Positions 42,319 through 53,857 of a DNA stretch of 64,000 nucleotides are shown here, one piece after another (position 1 is the stretch's first letter; each line of letters begins with the position of its first letter). The position numbers and the translations under genes were made by a program. The notes beneath the pieces are model-generated. The model did no database searches, was not told the origin of the DNA, and saw only the letters and a list, made by a program, of their open reading frames with translations. Location: positions 62,001-126,000 of the forward strand of contig JAMAHW010000081.1 in the NCBI GenBank assembly GCA_023627715.1. The letters run 5' to 3'. Source of the DNA: Periconia sp. R9002. Lineage: Eukaryota > Ascomycota > Dothideomycetes > Pleosporales > Periconiaceae.

Positions 42319-43278
42319 TTAGTCGCTGGACGCCTTGAAAAACTCGCGATGGATTTGATAATCTTCGGGACCATGATCCAGTACAAATCTCCCAGTATGC
42401 TCAACATTTAGATACCAAAGGTCATAGTGGCCCGGCAGTGGCAGGCATCCGATGCGGACCGGGTTTACAGCCCAATTGTTGATCGCAACCACGTATACAC
42501 TGCGAAGGTTTTTCCAGGACTTTAGAATCTCGAGACCGTCCACGGGGTTTACGTCGTAGAAACTATACGGGTAACCTGTTATATCAACTCGAACAGAGCG
42601 GATCATTTGAACTTTGGACGCTGAAGTAATGCGTGAGAACGCCCTGAGCGAGCTTGCACCATGGAATACGAACTGCGTATTGCAGTATAAGATGGGAAGT
42701 GCTTCGGTGTAGATCAATCGGCAGGTCTGAAGTAATGAGCAGCCTGAGGCTCCAGTCCGCTCGCCCGTAACGTCCCAAGGGATATCTTCGACCTCTCCAT
42801 TCGTTGCCGCGCATGGCTTGGTGGCCAGAGAATCAACTTCCTGCTTTTCGGTGTAAGGAAAATACCATTCCACCGCGCCACTTCCCAGTAGAACGTATTC
42901 ATAGATTCTCTCGCGGACCTCGACAGGAAGTTTGGCGAAAAGAGGAGATGAAGCTTGATCCAATGTCGTTTTCCTGTGTGGCTTATTCCATGCTGAGGTA
43001 GGAGACCCAATGGAAAGGCTCTGTCGCCGCTTCAGTCTTCGCTCTTTGCGTTGGAAGTGGACGTCTGTCATCTTTTCGCGCTTCCAAGCCTCCGTTTCAG
43101 GTGTGGTGGGTATCCGGCATCCCCTCCTCTTATGGCGTAGATTTGGCATTTGGCAGCAGAAACAGCAGAAACAAAAACATATCGGGCATGTGACTACCCA
43201 AAGAAGTGTTTTGCAGATGGCGGTGGTACGTGGATACTGGTAGTCCAAGTACTTCAGTTCGTTGCGTAGCGACACCAT
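42319..43278 (-). CDS. Fungal hypothetical protein, F-box-like / DUF7730-like
   Basis: A single-exon gene of 319 residues from ATG 43278. It has a motif common in large fungal families: LFAKLPVEVRERIYEYVLLG followed later by LLQTCRLIYTEALPILYCNTQFVF. This resembles an F-box-like start with a conserved central region seen in DUF7730-type proteins of ascomycetes; function is unknown. Near the N-terminus is a short hydrophobic, strikingly Cys-rich segment (CPICFCFCCFCCQ, about residues 32-44) that could be palmitoylated or bind metal. A basic region (KERRLKRRQ) follows. The upstream frame has only a TTG start, so ATG 43278 is preferred. Confidence 0.75.
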   Translation of the reverse strand: MVSLRNELKYLDYQYPRTTAICKTLLWVVTCPICFCFCCFCCQMPNLRHKRRGCRIPTTPETEAWKREKMTDVHFQRKERRLKRRQSLSIGSPTSAWNKPHRKTTLDQASSPLFAKLPVEVRERIYEYVLLGSGAVEWYFPYTEKQEVDSLATKPCAATNGEVEDIPWDVTGERTGASGCSLLQTCRLIYTEALPILYCNTQFVFHGASSLRAFSRITSASKVQMIRSVRVDITGYPYSFYDVNPVDGLEILKSWKNLRSVYVVAINNWAVNPVRIGCLPLPGHYDLWYLNVEHTGRFVLDHGPEDYQIHREFFKASSD

Positions 43279-43612
43279 GGCAAGGGATGTATTCGAGAAA
43301 AGATTGCAGAGCTGAGCAGTGTGTATGTAGGTCAAAATGCGATGATAAAGAGAACAAGCGCGCAGTAAGTATTAGAGTCGCACGGGTAGTTGGTCATTTT
43401 GGAATCGCATACCCCCAAATTTCAGGTTGCAGCTGTCAGACACCACGCCGTCAGAAATACAGCCTCGTCGCTGTTGCCTTGTGCACATGCGCTCACGTAA
43501 GTAAGGCCCACCAGTGGCGATGGTTCCATTTAACAAATTTCGTGTTGAGGAGATATAAGCAAGCATAAAAAAAGGTAAGAATAAATCATTTGGGAGGCGC
43601 TTATTATTGTCT
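43279..43612. other. Intergenic, nothing recognised
   Basis: A short gap between two minus-strand genes; no coding or repeat signal. Confidence 0.5.
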
Positions 43613-44095
43613 CTACAATTCTCTCCTCTCATACTTCAACGACCCCATAAAAGGTCGCAGACCTCGTTCGAATTGCGAGATCCACCCGTCCACTTCTAAA
43701 TCCTCGACGCTACGCACATCCAGATCACGATACCCGCAGGCAGTGGCTAAAGGGAGCGGTTCTACTGGCACAATGACGGCTCGGCAGCGTACAGCCGTAT
43801 CAAAACGTTGGAAAACGAACTCGTGCTTTCTTTTGTCGCCCCTCCGTACATGAATGGAAGCATGATATTCGGGCCCGCAGATGGCATGATTTGACGCCAG
43901 AAGAGTATATGCCAGCAGAGGAGTGTTTGGTTCGTGAAGGAATGTCAGAGAAAAAAAAAATACTTTACGTTGTGGGAATAGGAAGCTTGGTGTCAGGAAT
44001 AGGCCTTCGAATCTGTTTCCAGAAACTGACAGATCTTCGCAAGTTTCGCGGTATCTAGGTAGATCATTTAGAATTCCAGAGAGATGGTTTAGCAT
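43613..44095 (-). CDS. Hypothetical protein, unrecognised
   Basis: An open frame of 160 residues starts at ATG 44095. I recognise no domain. The N-terminal part (LSGILNDLPRYRETCEDLSV) and the C-terminal part (CRAVIVPVEPLPLATACGYRDLDV, ending YERREL) read like protein, while the middle has a phenylalanine run from a poly-T tract (VFFFSLTF). That tract follows GTAAAG, so an intron may begin there, but I found no convincing acceptor. It could be part of a larger gene with an unplaced exon, or spurious. Confidence 0.4.
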   Translation of the reverse strand: MLNHLSGILNDLPRYRETCEDLSVSGNRFEGLFLTPSFLFPQRKVFFFSLTFLHEPNTPLLAYTLLASNHAICGPEYHASIHVRRGDKRKHEFVFQRFDTAVRCRAVIVPVEPLPLATACGYRDLDVRSVEDLEVDGWISQFERGLRPFMGSLKYERREL

Positions 44096-44716
44096 AATGT
44101 TGGCGTCGGATTCGGCAATCGAGAAACGGTTGGACTCGGTGGGGACTGATACGGTTGCAGATTCTGTTCATCTTGAATGAAGTATGATCTTCTGAGTACG
44201 ACTGCGCTATAGAATCATATAGAGATCCTTTGATTATTGTAATGTTTGTGAATAGGCCATCGATGCTGCGAACCAGGACGGTGATGAAGCGGAGCGTGGA
44301 CGAACCTGGAGAAGTTAAGCAACATGTGGGGTCTGATTACATAACGCGGGGTCCCTCCTCACTCCGATTGGACAATGCATCAAACCCTTTGTTTGTATCT
44401 CTCGACAGGCAAGTTACTACTCACATGTATCCATGGATGAGATACGAAAAAGATGAACTTCATGATACTTTACTCAGGCTACTATCATTTCTTGTTCCTC
44501 TCCTAATGATTCCTCTTATCAGTATACGCGCTTTTGGCGAGAGGTCGCTATGCACTGCCCCGACGGTATTGCCAAGGCTCGTATCCTCTGTTTTTGGATA
44601 CGGCTGATGCTCGTTATACGGCACATTGCCTTGTGATACAAGAGGGGCATTCACATTCGCATCTTCATCATCTCCTGCCATCCAGTTTCACCAGAGTCTA
44701 CATCTCTCCAAGCGAA
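44096..44716. other. Upstream region of the Gln/Pro-rich gene
   Basis: No separate gene is seen. GAGAAGTTAAGCAAC near 44310 resembles the conserved loop of 5S rRNA, but flanking bases do not form the rest of a 5S gene. Confidence 0.45.
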
Positions 44717-47202
44717 ATGTCACAATACCCTTCCGTGCCTCCGCCCGGTGCTTACACCCCGACGAATCAGAGTACACCCGTTCCGCAGTCTCAGTATGGA
44801 TATCAGCAACCGCAGCCGCAAGGAAACGCGTCGTACGGATCGCCGGCACCCGGCTACGGCTCAGCAACTTCGTCGTCCAGCAAGCCGTCGTCCAACGCCT
44901 TTGGCCAAGCTTTCAATCAGGCTGTCACGCAGGGCAAGCCAATGCTGAACAAGCTGGGCAAGACCATCAGCTCCAAGCTTGGAAACAAATCATACAGTCC
45001 CACAACCCCGCAGCATCTGCAGAGCTACCAAACCTACCAGCAACACCACCAACAGCAGCAGCAGCAGCAATACCCGCCCCAGTCCCACCAACTGCAAGGC
45101 CACCAAGGTCAAACAACGAGCCCACAGCCCGAACAGCACAATACGCACTTTGCGCACCAGCAACAGTCCTTCCAACAACCCGGCCATCCCGGGAATACGT
45201 ATTTCCCCCAGCAATCCCCAATCCCTCCGAGTCATATCGCTACTCCTACCCCTCCTCCACCACCACCGCAGAACAATGTAGGATACAATCCCAACGTATA
45301 CGGGCAGAGTGGAGCTGTGGGAGGACAAGCTCAAGGCCAATCGGTCCAAGGCCATTTCAATCATGGACCGCAACAGCAACAACATCACACACCTTTCCAG
45401 CAGAACCAAGCTGGTCCAAACTCCGAGCAGGAGAGCGGGGTGATTGGGAGCACACATCCTCCATCACAGTACTCCAGTCCGCCACCTCCACCGTCAAATC
45501 AGCAGCAGCAGCAACAGTCATGGAATGCGCACCCTTCGCAGCCTCCTACCACCAGCCCAACACCGGCACCTACGCATCATCAGCAGCCATATAGTCCAGT
45601 TTCACAGGCACCTATAGAACAACAGCAGGCATATAATCAAGTTTCACAAGCACATATAGATCATCAGCAAGCATATAATCAAGTTTCGCAGGCACATATA
45701 GATCACCAGCAAGCATACAACCAAACTCCACAGGCACCTCAGCAGCAGCCATACAGTCAAGCTCCACAAGCACCGGAACACCAGCAGTCATGGTCGCAAC
45801 CATACACCCAACCACCTCAGGCTCTTGCACCTACCCCGCCTCTACAATACCACGCACCGCCTCCGGTTCCTACGCAACCTACGCAGCAGCAAGCACAGTG
45901 GAACCCCACATCACCTGTGAGCCAGCCTGCTCCCGTGCAGAGTCCCATCCCACCGTCTGTGAGCCCTGCGGTTTCCAACCCACCCACTCCAGCACCCCCT
46001 CCTGTAGCACCTCAAGGAGCGCATCAAGCTACGCCACCGCCTGCTGGATTTGTTGCCGAGCTGCCGGCTGAGTTTGCCAACCTTGGTTCAATGGAAGGTT
46101 CCCAGGGCAGGACTCCGTCCCATGACGCGGCACCTGCAGCATACCAAGCATATCGGCCTTCAGGAACCCAAAGCCAGTCGCCAGGGCAACGGTTTTCGAT
46201 CCCACGAAGGGCCGTGAGCGGCAGCAGTGTCCCGATAGCTGATCCCTGGAGGTTGGCAGACGCAGCGACGGAGCAACCGACACGAGAGTTTTACATGATT
46301 GCAGATTTGATTTATGATGCCATGGATCGCAAGTTCGAGCCAAGGGGTACAGGGTTGCTGGAGGCGAGCAAGGTGCTCGAGAGTTGGAAAGTACTGGGTT
46401 TGGCAGAAGACACGGCGCGTAAGTTCTCAAACCATGTCGGGGGTTAGGGCAAGGCAGCTAACTTTGAATAGAAATCTTCGCGCACAACTCATACCAAGCG
46501 TTTGGCAAACTTTGGAGCGTCGAAGGCATACCGCATGTCATGGTTCCGCGAGAGGCATCGCTGAGGCCCTTGTGGAATTTCCAGGCGCAGGTGGATTCCG
46601 AGGCCATCAAGGTTCCCGGGGGCATGGTGCTTGGTAGGGATACTGTTAGTGAGCCAACGTACATGGCAGCGATCAACCGGGCGGGGTTCTACAAGTATTT
46701 CTTCATGGAAATGATGCACGAGCCGGACCGCCTCGAAGACATGGTGACCAAACTCTGCTCGGAGACGTACAACCCGAGTGTCTTGAACCAACCCGACTTG
46801 CAAAAGCGCGATCGCAGCATATTACATGGCGTCGCAGCGCAGGCGGCTACGATCAGGAGCGCATGTATGTCGCTGGTAACGCAGGAAATAAAGGCGACGA
46901 TGCAACAGCACCTACAACCGGCGGATCCAAGGCAGGTACACAGCCCGATCCAAACACAGACGGGGACAGCGGGCGGGGGTCAAGCGCAACCGCAGCAGCA
47001 ACAGGTGCAACAGGTGCAGCCAGGAGGGAACTCAAACGCAAGCAATGCAGACGGAGGACAGGCAAGCGGAGGAAACCTGACGGCGGACGAGGAGATGGCG
47101 GTGCGAATGCACAGTCTGAAGATGCAGCAGCAGTTCAATCACATGATGGCCATGACCATGGTTGGAGGGATCGGAGCTCCCAATTACGGTAGCCTTGTTT
47201 AG
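44717..47202 (+). CDS. Gln/Pro-rich protein with conserved C-terminal region
   Basis: Exons 44717-46418 and 46472-47202, with a 53-base intron (GTAAGT..CTAACTTTGAATAG), encode 810 residues. The first ~510 residues are low complexity, rich in Gln, Pro, Tyr and Ser, including an imperfect 42-base tandem repeat (unit like YNQVSQAHIDHQQA) at about 45594-45790 and CAG-type runs. The C-terminal third is ordered and looks conserved: FYMIADLIYDAMDRKFEP, then across the intron AQIFAHNSYQAFGKLW, GFYKYFFMEMMHEPDRLEDMV. This may correspond to one of the fungal uncharacterised domains (DUF7514-like), stated with low certainty. Such an architecture suits a scaffold or condensate-forming regulator, but the function is unknown. 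The start is ATG 44717; upstream sequence in this frame is not protein-like. Confidence 0.85.
45594..45790 (+). repeat. Coding minisatellite, ~42-base unit
   Basis: About four imperfect units encode variants of YNQVSQAHIDHQQA within the Gln/Pro-rich protein. The two central copies are nearly identical. Confidence 0.8.
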
Positions 47203-48023
47203 TGAGACGGGAGGGGGAAATCAAGGTTTCGGCCATGGAAGGGCTTGGACAATGCGATAACGTTTTTTGTGATTGTTTGTTTCCTTGGTGGATCGGATCG
47301 AATCTTGATTTGGCTGCCAAAGCGTCGCGGACCCCTGTCACTTGTTTAGTTGACGTATCTCCCCAGCCACAGCTCCGGCTAAGGTGCATTGCAGATGGCG
47401 GGTAACCAGCCCGCCGTTACCTCGAACTGAGTAAACAACAACGTCGTCGAGTCTTTTATTGTCACGATCATGGATAGTTATTGATTCTGGATGAATAGGT
47501 GGATTGATAGAAGAGGGAGGGCCCACGGGCCAAGGTTTGCATCAATGTCGTCACAGGTGGCTAATAGGGAATGGAGATAAACAACGCGATGCTGTAGAGA
47601 AAAGGGGCACGGGCTAGGCGCTGGCCCTTTGACAAGACGTACTTTCCCGCATTGGTAGCGATTGGCAGGCACGCCCGGTTTTTGGCGCGTTGGCACCTTC
47701 CTTGCTGCCGCACCACTCACGCGTAGTAGTTACCGTCTACTGTACTGTATGGCACAGTCCTGTACTGTCTGTACCTACGTGGTTGCACACAATCAGAGAC
47801 ATTGATCAATCTAATCTAACCACCCCAGCCCAGTTAATAAACAATCCCGCCTGCCTCCCAATACCCCTTCCTCTACCTACCTATCCTTCTCTCCTCCTCC
47901 TCTCCACACATCCCATTCTACATACACTCCACCTCCACCCACTCTACTCCGCCGCCTCTCCGCCCTCGACTAACTGCTATTGCTTGATCCATCCCCCGCC
48001 CACCACACTACTACCCCTCCACC
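47203..48023. other. Intergenic, with pyrimidine-rich promoter of the Pir gene
   Basis: The last ~160 bases (about 47862-48020) are almost pure C/T blocks (CCTTCTCTCCTCCTCC, CTCCGCCGCCTCTCC) leading to ACCATGCG. Such CT boxes are typical of highly expressed fungal genes. No gene is seen in the rest. Confidence 0.55.
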
Positions 48024-48911
48024 ATGCGCGCCGTAACCATCCTCGCCGCACTCATATGCGCTGCTATCACCTCCGCTCAAGGCCCCCCAGAAGGCATTGC
48101 CCCAGACGCAAAGGCTCCTGAAGGATGCGATGACTCGCCAAAAAACAACTTCACCATTGGCTATACGCTGCTGTCCAAAATGAAGCGGGAAACCGCCATT
48201 GATGTGCGTTCCTCCAACTTCGGTACACTAGGTACCATTCAAAGGTCCCAATGAAACTAACCATGGAATGAACAGGCCAAAAACGCTGCCCTAGAATGCA
48301 ACTTGAAGGACGGCATCTTGAGAGATCCCCAAAACCGCATCGGCTCCGTCGTCGCAAACCACCAGTTCCAATTCGATGGTCCCCCTCAGGCCGGCGCAAT
48401 CTACACGGGTGGTTTCTCCGTCTGCAAGAACGATTCGCTAGCCATTGGCGCCACCACCAGGTGGTGGAAGTGTGGCAGCGGTGAATTCTATAACCTGTAC
48501 GATGAGTGGATCGGCGCCCAGTGCGACGAGATCCGCATCGTCGTCACGTACAAGGGTGACACCAGTTCCGACGGTTCATCGAGTTCATCGTCGTCATCAT
48601 CCGCTTCCGCTACCAGTACCGCAAGTTCTTCGGCCAGCAGCTCTGCCAGCAGCTCTGCCAGCAGCTCAGCCAGCAGCTCGTCGGGCAGTTCAAGCTCCGG
48701 CAGCGCTACCTCGACTCCTACTTCCTCCCGCAGCTCTTCTTCCACATCATCGTCGGGAGCCCCTCAAACTACGCAAACCCGTGCTCCTACAGTGAACAAT
48801 GCTTCCAACCCCCCTGCGCCTTCTGCTGGTGACGCTGCTCCTACCCGCGTGCCTCGACGGGAGACGTTCGGTGCCGTGGTTGGAATTGTTGGCGCCGCCC
48901 TGCTTCTGTGA
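48024..48911 (+). CDS. Pir-type cell wall protein with Ser-rich stalk
   Basis: Exons 48024-48203 and 48276-48911, with a 72-base intron (GTGCGT..CTAACC..AACAG), encode 271 residues. A signal peptide (residues 1-18, ending TSAQG) and a dibasic Kex2 site (KMKR, 52-55) precede the four-cysteine Pir C-domain: C68, C110, C126, C143 with RIGSVVANHQFQFDGPP, GAIYTGGFSVC, GEFYNLYDEWIGAQC. In yeast Pir/Hsp150/Cis3 proteins this domain ends the protein. Here it is followed by ~90 residues of Ser with 12-base repeats (GCCAGCAGCTCT units, 48641-48685) and a hydrophobic end (AVVGIVGAALLL) that suits a GPI signal. No QIGDGQ-type Pir repeat is seen. It is likely a structural wall glycoprotein. Confidence 0.88.
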
Positions 48912-49682
48912 ACGGACTACCCTTCTTCCATCCGTATTTTAATTCTTTTTATGACATTCCATTTCAGGCGTTATACATGATTCCCACATTCTGGACCTTT
49001 CCGAGTTCAAAAGTAATAGAGATCCATTCTCCCTTGCAAAGCATCGCTCTGTATCATACCTATCCCGGAGTCTGGTGGGGCCGAGAAGAAGTTTATGGTT
49101 TATTACGATGGCATGGTGGTGACGGTGCTGCTGCACCGAAATACAGCAACTATTAATACCCAGCGAAGAAGTGTGCCGAGGTCGCTAGAGATGTGTTATA
49201 CCTTTGTTTGCTAGATCACAATGCATATATACATGTATTCTGTTAGGGGGATTGAGAGGGAGCGTATAGAGATATGTTCAGTAAGAAGAGGCATTGGTAG
49301 GGCTGGTAGCGTTAGGATTAGGAGTAATTATATACGTAATGTCGATGAGCTCTGATCCGCGCCTCCCACGTTGAAGATGACAACGGTGATAAGTATGGCA
49401 TGATGGCAGGTGAGAGGCTTGACAGAAATGAGACATATGTAAAGATGAGTACAAGATTAAAGAGGATCAATCATTTGAATGTCCCCGACAGTCACATTGA
49501 TGCAGAGATGGGCTAGTCATATCACGTGGCGTCATGGGTCCGAGCGCCCTCGCCTTCCCTCAAGTGCTTGAACTCAATGTCCAGCCAACTTACCTCAAAT
49601 TGGAGGAAAGGTCCGCAACACTGAGGTTTGACACTCATTCCACATTTCCACATTTCTTGAAACCTGGAGCTTTGTTCGATTG
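48912..49682. other. Intergenic, nothing recognised except one E-box site
   Basis: This holds the 3' flank of the Pir gene and the leader of the F-box gene. A diverged copy of the palindrome found near rad4 lies at 49521-49535. Confidence 0.5.
49521..49535. promoter_or_regulatory. Diverged CACGTG palindrome
   Basis: ATCACGTGGCGTCAT differs at two positions from the core ATCACGTGACGTGAT found at 4982 and 20481. It lies about 150 bases before the ATG of the F-box gene. Confidence 0.35.
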
Positions 49683-51142
49683 ATGGCTTCTGAAGATGAT
49701 GTTGCTGAGTTGCCACCATATCTCGCTCGACATTTCGACCTAGGTTTTCAGGCAGAAGACCTTGAAGCAGCCATCGAAGCCATTGATGCCAGTCAAAATG
49801 CGCAGGATTCAAGCCTTCCGCATATCCCCGCCGAAGTTCTTTGCCTGATCCTAGATCATGTACCCGTCGACTTTATTCTGCCTTGGCGGCTAGTGTGTCG
49901 CGCGGTCCGTGACTACGTGGATGGGCCTCTGCTGTTCCAGTACATACAAAGAGCAATGCTAATCGGTCACTGCCATGTTAAACACACCACACGAAAAAAT
50001 CTAAGACTTCTCCGAGCACGATATGAGAGGCCAGAAATGCCGAGTCGGCAAGAGACAGACAGCATAGAACGGTCTCCGCCCTGGGAAGTTAGCCATGTGG
50101 TTTTTCGAATAGATCAAGATTGGATGGATACGCTTTCTTCAATCAAAGAAACCTCAACTGAATGGGACAATGGCTATTTGCATCTCGAGCTAGACAGACT
50201 GCAACTGACCGAGGATGAGAGATCCTTCGGCACGTTACGTTGGTGTATTCGAGTGGATAAAGCTGTTGGTGAATTATGCTTCCCCATCGAAGCAGCGAGG
50301 AACTTTCTCGCGGTGGATCTGGAGAATGGGTAAATCCACTCATTTGAGCTTTGTATTGGAGATGAGCTGAGTTGACATTTTGGCTCAAAGGAGGCTTATG
50401 CTGGAATGGAAAGACGTGCTTTTCCAATTCTTGAAAACTCAAGTTTCAATTAGAAAAAAGGTAGAAGAGGTAGGTGTTTGATCAGTCTACTGTCCTCGAG
50501 GCTGCGATTGTATCTGTTAACATACACATACAGAAGCAGGGCTCCAATTTCACCTTCAATTGCCAGAGCGATTGCTTGAGAGCAGTCCGCCGCGAACGTC
50601 TATGCGCCACTCTTGACAACCGCAACGGGTCCCATCGTCGCATCAACTGGGAGATGAACTTGCTAAAACCTCTTTTCGGTAAGCCCTGTCGCGATAGAGT
50701 TGCACAGTCAATACGTAGCCTCGACGGCGCCGAAGACGAAGCCATTGAAGTATTACTCCAGCTTCGAAGAGAATATTCATTGAGCCAGAAGGAACTTGAC
50801 TACATACGGCAAATCTTTCACGACAGAGAAGAGATGGAGGGGAGTCTTGCTAAGCTTTCTCGCTCTACCACGGAATGGCAACGCGCTCTGACAGGTTTGC
50901 ATTCGCATGTCCACTTTGAAAGTTTTGACGATTTACCTAGCCGCCCTTATGACCCACTGATGTGGACTGAGGAAGAGTGGAAGGCCGAAGAGAGGAGAGT
51001 CTTGAAATGGAGGGCCCAGAAGAACGTCATCGACCGGGTGGTCAATTTGCTAGAAGAGTCGCGTGAAGCTATGACTCTCACCGATATCGTGGACGATACA
51101 TGGGCGAGCGATTCTTTCAACCAACTTCTTAGTGACGTGTAG
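49683..51142 (+). CDS. F-box protein
   Basis: Exons 49683-50329, 50391-50469 and 50534-51142 encode 444 residues; introns are 61 and 64 bases (the second with GTTAAC near its end), and both joins keep frame. The F-box lies at about residues 44-90: SLPHIPAEVLCLILDHVPVDFILPWRLVCRAVRDYV. This fits a substrate receptor of SCF ubiquitin ligases. The rest is typical of a fungal family of unknown targets, with charged segments near the end (WTEEEWKAEERRVLKWRAQK) and no leucine-rich or WD repeats. It is not closely similar to the tandem F-box pair at 2.9-7.4 kb. The splice model is inferred from GT/AG sites. Confidence 0.8.
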
Positions 51143-52380
51143 ACAGCTGCGGCACCCACTGTTCTATGCTGTTGAATGGCCGGCATATGCTCTGCTCTTG
51201 GCCATTTGGTATCGTCACTACACTTCCGCTATTGCGATCATTGTCAGTTGTTATTATTTACTATTCTGTAGCCATCGTCGCTGCAGTTGCGACCGCCAGA
51301 CTGTAAAATGAAATGTGCGGTCGAGTATGCGGTGGCTGCTGACATTGACATGCTGATCGGCGACTTTCGGTCCCTCCGACGTCTACTTCTCAGCCGCTAT
51401 CCTCACATCATATTCTTTTCCATTGGCCTTGCGAATACACACGTCGTGTTCGGAGATTCTCAACACGCTGAAATGAAAATATGGCTTGACCCCTTCTCGT
51501 TTTATGTCTGCCGCATCTTGGTTGATCTCCCACAATGTTATCATTCGGTCCCCTGGTGAGGGGAGCTTAGATGAATAGGGCAAATTGGCTTAGTGAACAG
51601 AAAGGACTGTTATTTCTAAAACGGAATCCCCCCCTCCCCCGCCTCTTTTTGGCAAATCTTACACAGCGCCGCCACTGTGTAGAGTGGCTTGATCATGAAC
51701 ACCGCTCGATCTTCAATTTCGCGGGAACCTAGCAATCTGTTCTTTTTCTCTCGATGAAATAACCACCGCCCTCATTCATCCCCCCCAAACACTTTCCTAT
51801 CCCATCCATCCATCCCTCCATGAAATCTCCCGCTTACCTAGTCTCCCCTCCTAACGCAACAAAAGGAAACCTCAGCGCAGACATTTCCCTCCCACCAACC
51901 ATATCCCCCTACACTAAGCCCTACCAAGCTCCATGCCGCGAGCCTCGAGACGATTACGCAGCGCAGACCCCCCAACCCCGAATCCGGCTCTAGCGTGTAC
52001 CTCGCAAATCGCATAGGAGCTTTAAGCGAACGGACTTGCCGGGGTGTAGTTGTATGCACTGAAACTAGATGGTAGTTTCGTATGCATTGGGCCCCCGGTG
52101 GGGGCTCAGTCAGTGTTTGCACATATCTAATCATTATGTTGGTGGTGTGTGTGGGGTGGGGATATAACTACACCGTGCTGACCGACTCCCGCGAAGTCGA
52201 TGCGTTGCGTTATGTGTGTGGGCCGTCCCGTCCATCCGTCTGTCCGTTCGCACACCACCCACTTCCTCTGTCCAAATTCATTCCTTCTCCATTCCTTCTC
52301 GGTCGACTACCTAGCTGCTGAATGAGAACCACAATCCTTCATCCCCCCGCCGTCGTGACTCTCGTCCAGAAATCACAACC
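51143..52380. other. Intergenic, nothing recognised
   Basis: 1.2 kb between two plus-strand genes. The right part is a C-rich promoter/leader (CCCACTTCC, CCCCCGCCG) of the rhodopsin-like gene. A frame at 51287-51559 is not recognisable. Confidence 0.5.
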
Positions 52381-53767
52381 ATGACTCCTCCTCCCACAAC
52401 AATGCCCCCGCCGCCTCCGGGGCTCAACCTCGCCGAGACAAAAACAGCCTCGAATATGGTCGTCGTTAGCGTGTTGTTCTTCCTCTCCGCGGTGTTTGTC
52501 GCGTTGCGGATGTACACGCGGTTGGGGTTTCAGAGGAAGCGGGGGTTGGAGGTGGATGATTGGGTTGTTGGGGTGGGTTTGGTGAGTTGCCTTTTTTTTT
52601 ATTTCTTTATGTTGTGGGGGAGGAGAGAGGATTTGTCTATTGAGTAATTGCATCAGGAAGTGGAAGAGTGATAGGGCTTTGTGTATGTGATTGGTGTTAG
52701 CATTAGGGTGTACACATGTTAATGCTGATACGTATATGTGTTATATAGATCCTAAACGCCGCGAACCTAACCTGCGTCCTCGTCGCCGGTCGATACGGCC
52801 TAGGGAAACACATGTGGGCCCTCACATCCTACGAAATGCGACAAATCGGCGTGGTAAAAAACCTCCCTCCCCTTCTTTCCCCCTAACCCCCCCCCCCATC
52901 AACTATCAAATCAATACTAAATCGTACCAACACAGATCCACTTCGCCTTCCTCCTCATCTACGCCTACACCGTCTCGACGATAAAATTTTCGATTATTCT
53001 CTTCTACCGCCGCATCTTCGGCCTCACTCCCCTCGGGCAAATCTGCATCGTCGCGACAGCGACGTACCTCCTCACGCACCACATCGTCGTGCCCTTATTC
53101 GCCTCACCCCTGCACTACTACTGGGACCGCTTCCTGGGCGTGAAGGGCGTGATGAGGATCGATGAGGCGAAAGTAACGCTCCCCACCACCACCACCCCCT
53201 TTCACAATTACTCACAGAGATACATAGTTCATCCTCGCCATGGCAATCACCAACATGACGCTCGACATCCTCATCCTGGCCATCCCCATCCCCGCCGTGC
53301 TGAAGCTGCACCTGCCCCTTTCTACGAAGTTGGGAGTCGTGGTGACGTTCCTCCTCGGGTCTTTCGTCTGCTTCGCGTCGCTGTACCGCTTGATGACTAT
53401 TATCTGGTTCGCGGATAGCGTGGATATGAGCTGGACCAAGTCGGATGTTTTTATTTGGAGTTTGGTGGAGCCGAGTGTGGGGATTATTTCGGCATGTTTG
53501 CCGACGTTGAGGCCGCTTTTGGTGGGGGTTGTGGAGTGGGTTGGGGTGGGGAAGGGGGGGAGTGGGGAGGGGAGTAAAGGGAGTAAGGGGGTGGTTGGGG
53601 GTGTGGAGACGGTGGGGGGGAGGAGGGTTAGGAGGGTGGTGCAGGTGGATGATGAGCTTGGGGGGACGGTGGGGGGGACGGGGAGTGAGGAGGAGGAGGA
53701 GGAGATGGGGTTGTGGAAGAAGGGTGTGCTGGAGGTAGAGGAGGGGGTGGTGCGGGGGGCGTCTTGA
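52381..53767 (+). CDS. Fungal rhodopsin-like seven-helix membrane protein
   Basis: Exons 52381-52581, 52749-52853, 52936-53172 and 53228-53767 (introns 167, 82 and 55 bases) encode 360 residues. The sequence follows the fungal integral membrane family often labelled rhodopsin domain (Pfam PF20684): VVVSVLFFLSAVFVALRMYTR, then EVDDWVVGVGL, AGRYGLGKHMWAL, FAFLLIYAYTVSTIKFSIILFYRRIFG, LDILILAIPIPAVLKLHLPLSTKLGVVVTFLLGSFVC and SLVEPSVGIISACLPTLRPL. The RRIFG and EPSVGIISACLPTLRP blocks are hallmarks. The short cytoplasmic tail is Gly/Val/Glu-rich and of low complexity. Despite the name these are not shown to bind retinal; roles as receptors or in effector/secretion functions are suggested for some. 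The single Lys typical of retinal attachment is not obvious. Confidence 0.85.
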
Positions 53768-53830
53768 TGGATCTTTTTTGGCGTTCGTAACGAAGTGGTG
53801 TATGAAAGATAAAAATCTACTAAGAATTGA

Positions 53831-53857
53831 GAAAGAAAGAAAGAAAGAAAGAAAGAA
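53831..53857 (+). repeat. (GAAA)n microsatellite
   Basis: About six tandem GAAA units followed by a short A run, just 3' of the rhodopsin-like gene. Confidence 0.85.

Noticed and set aside
44301..44345. 5S rRNA-like phrase GAGAAGTTAAGCAAC
   Set aside because: Only about 15 bases resemble the 5S loop; no matching stems or box C region follow, so a gene or relic cannot be supported.
44230..44607. 125-residue frame upstream of the Gln/Pro-rich gene
   Set aside because: No domain, and it overlaps the likely promoter and leader; not supportable as a gene.
51287..51559. 90-residue open frame
   Set aside because: Short, unrecognised, and begins within the 3' flank of the F-box gene.
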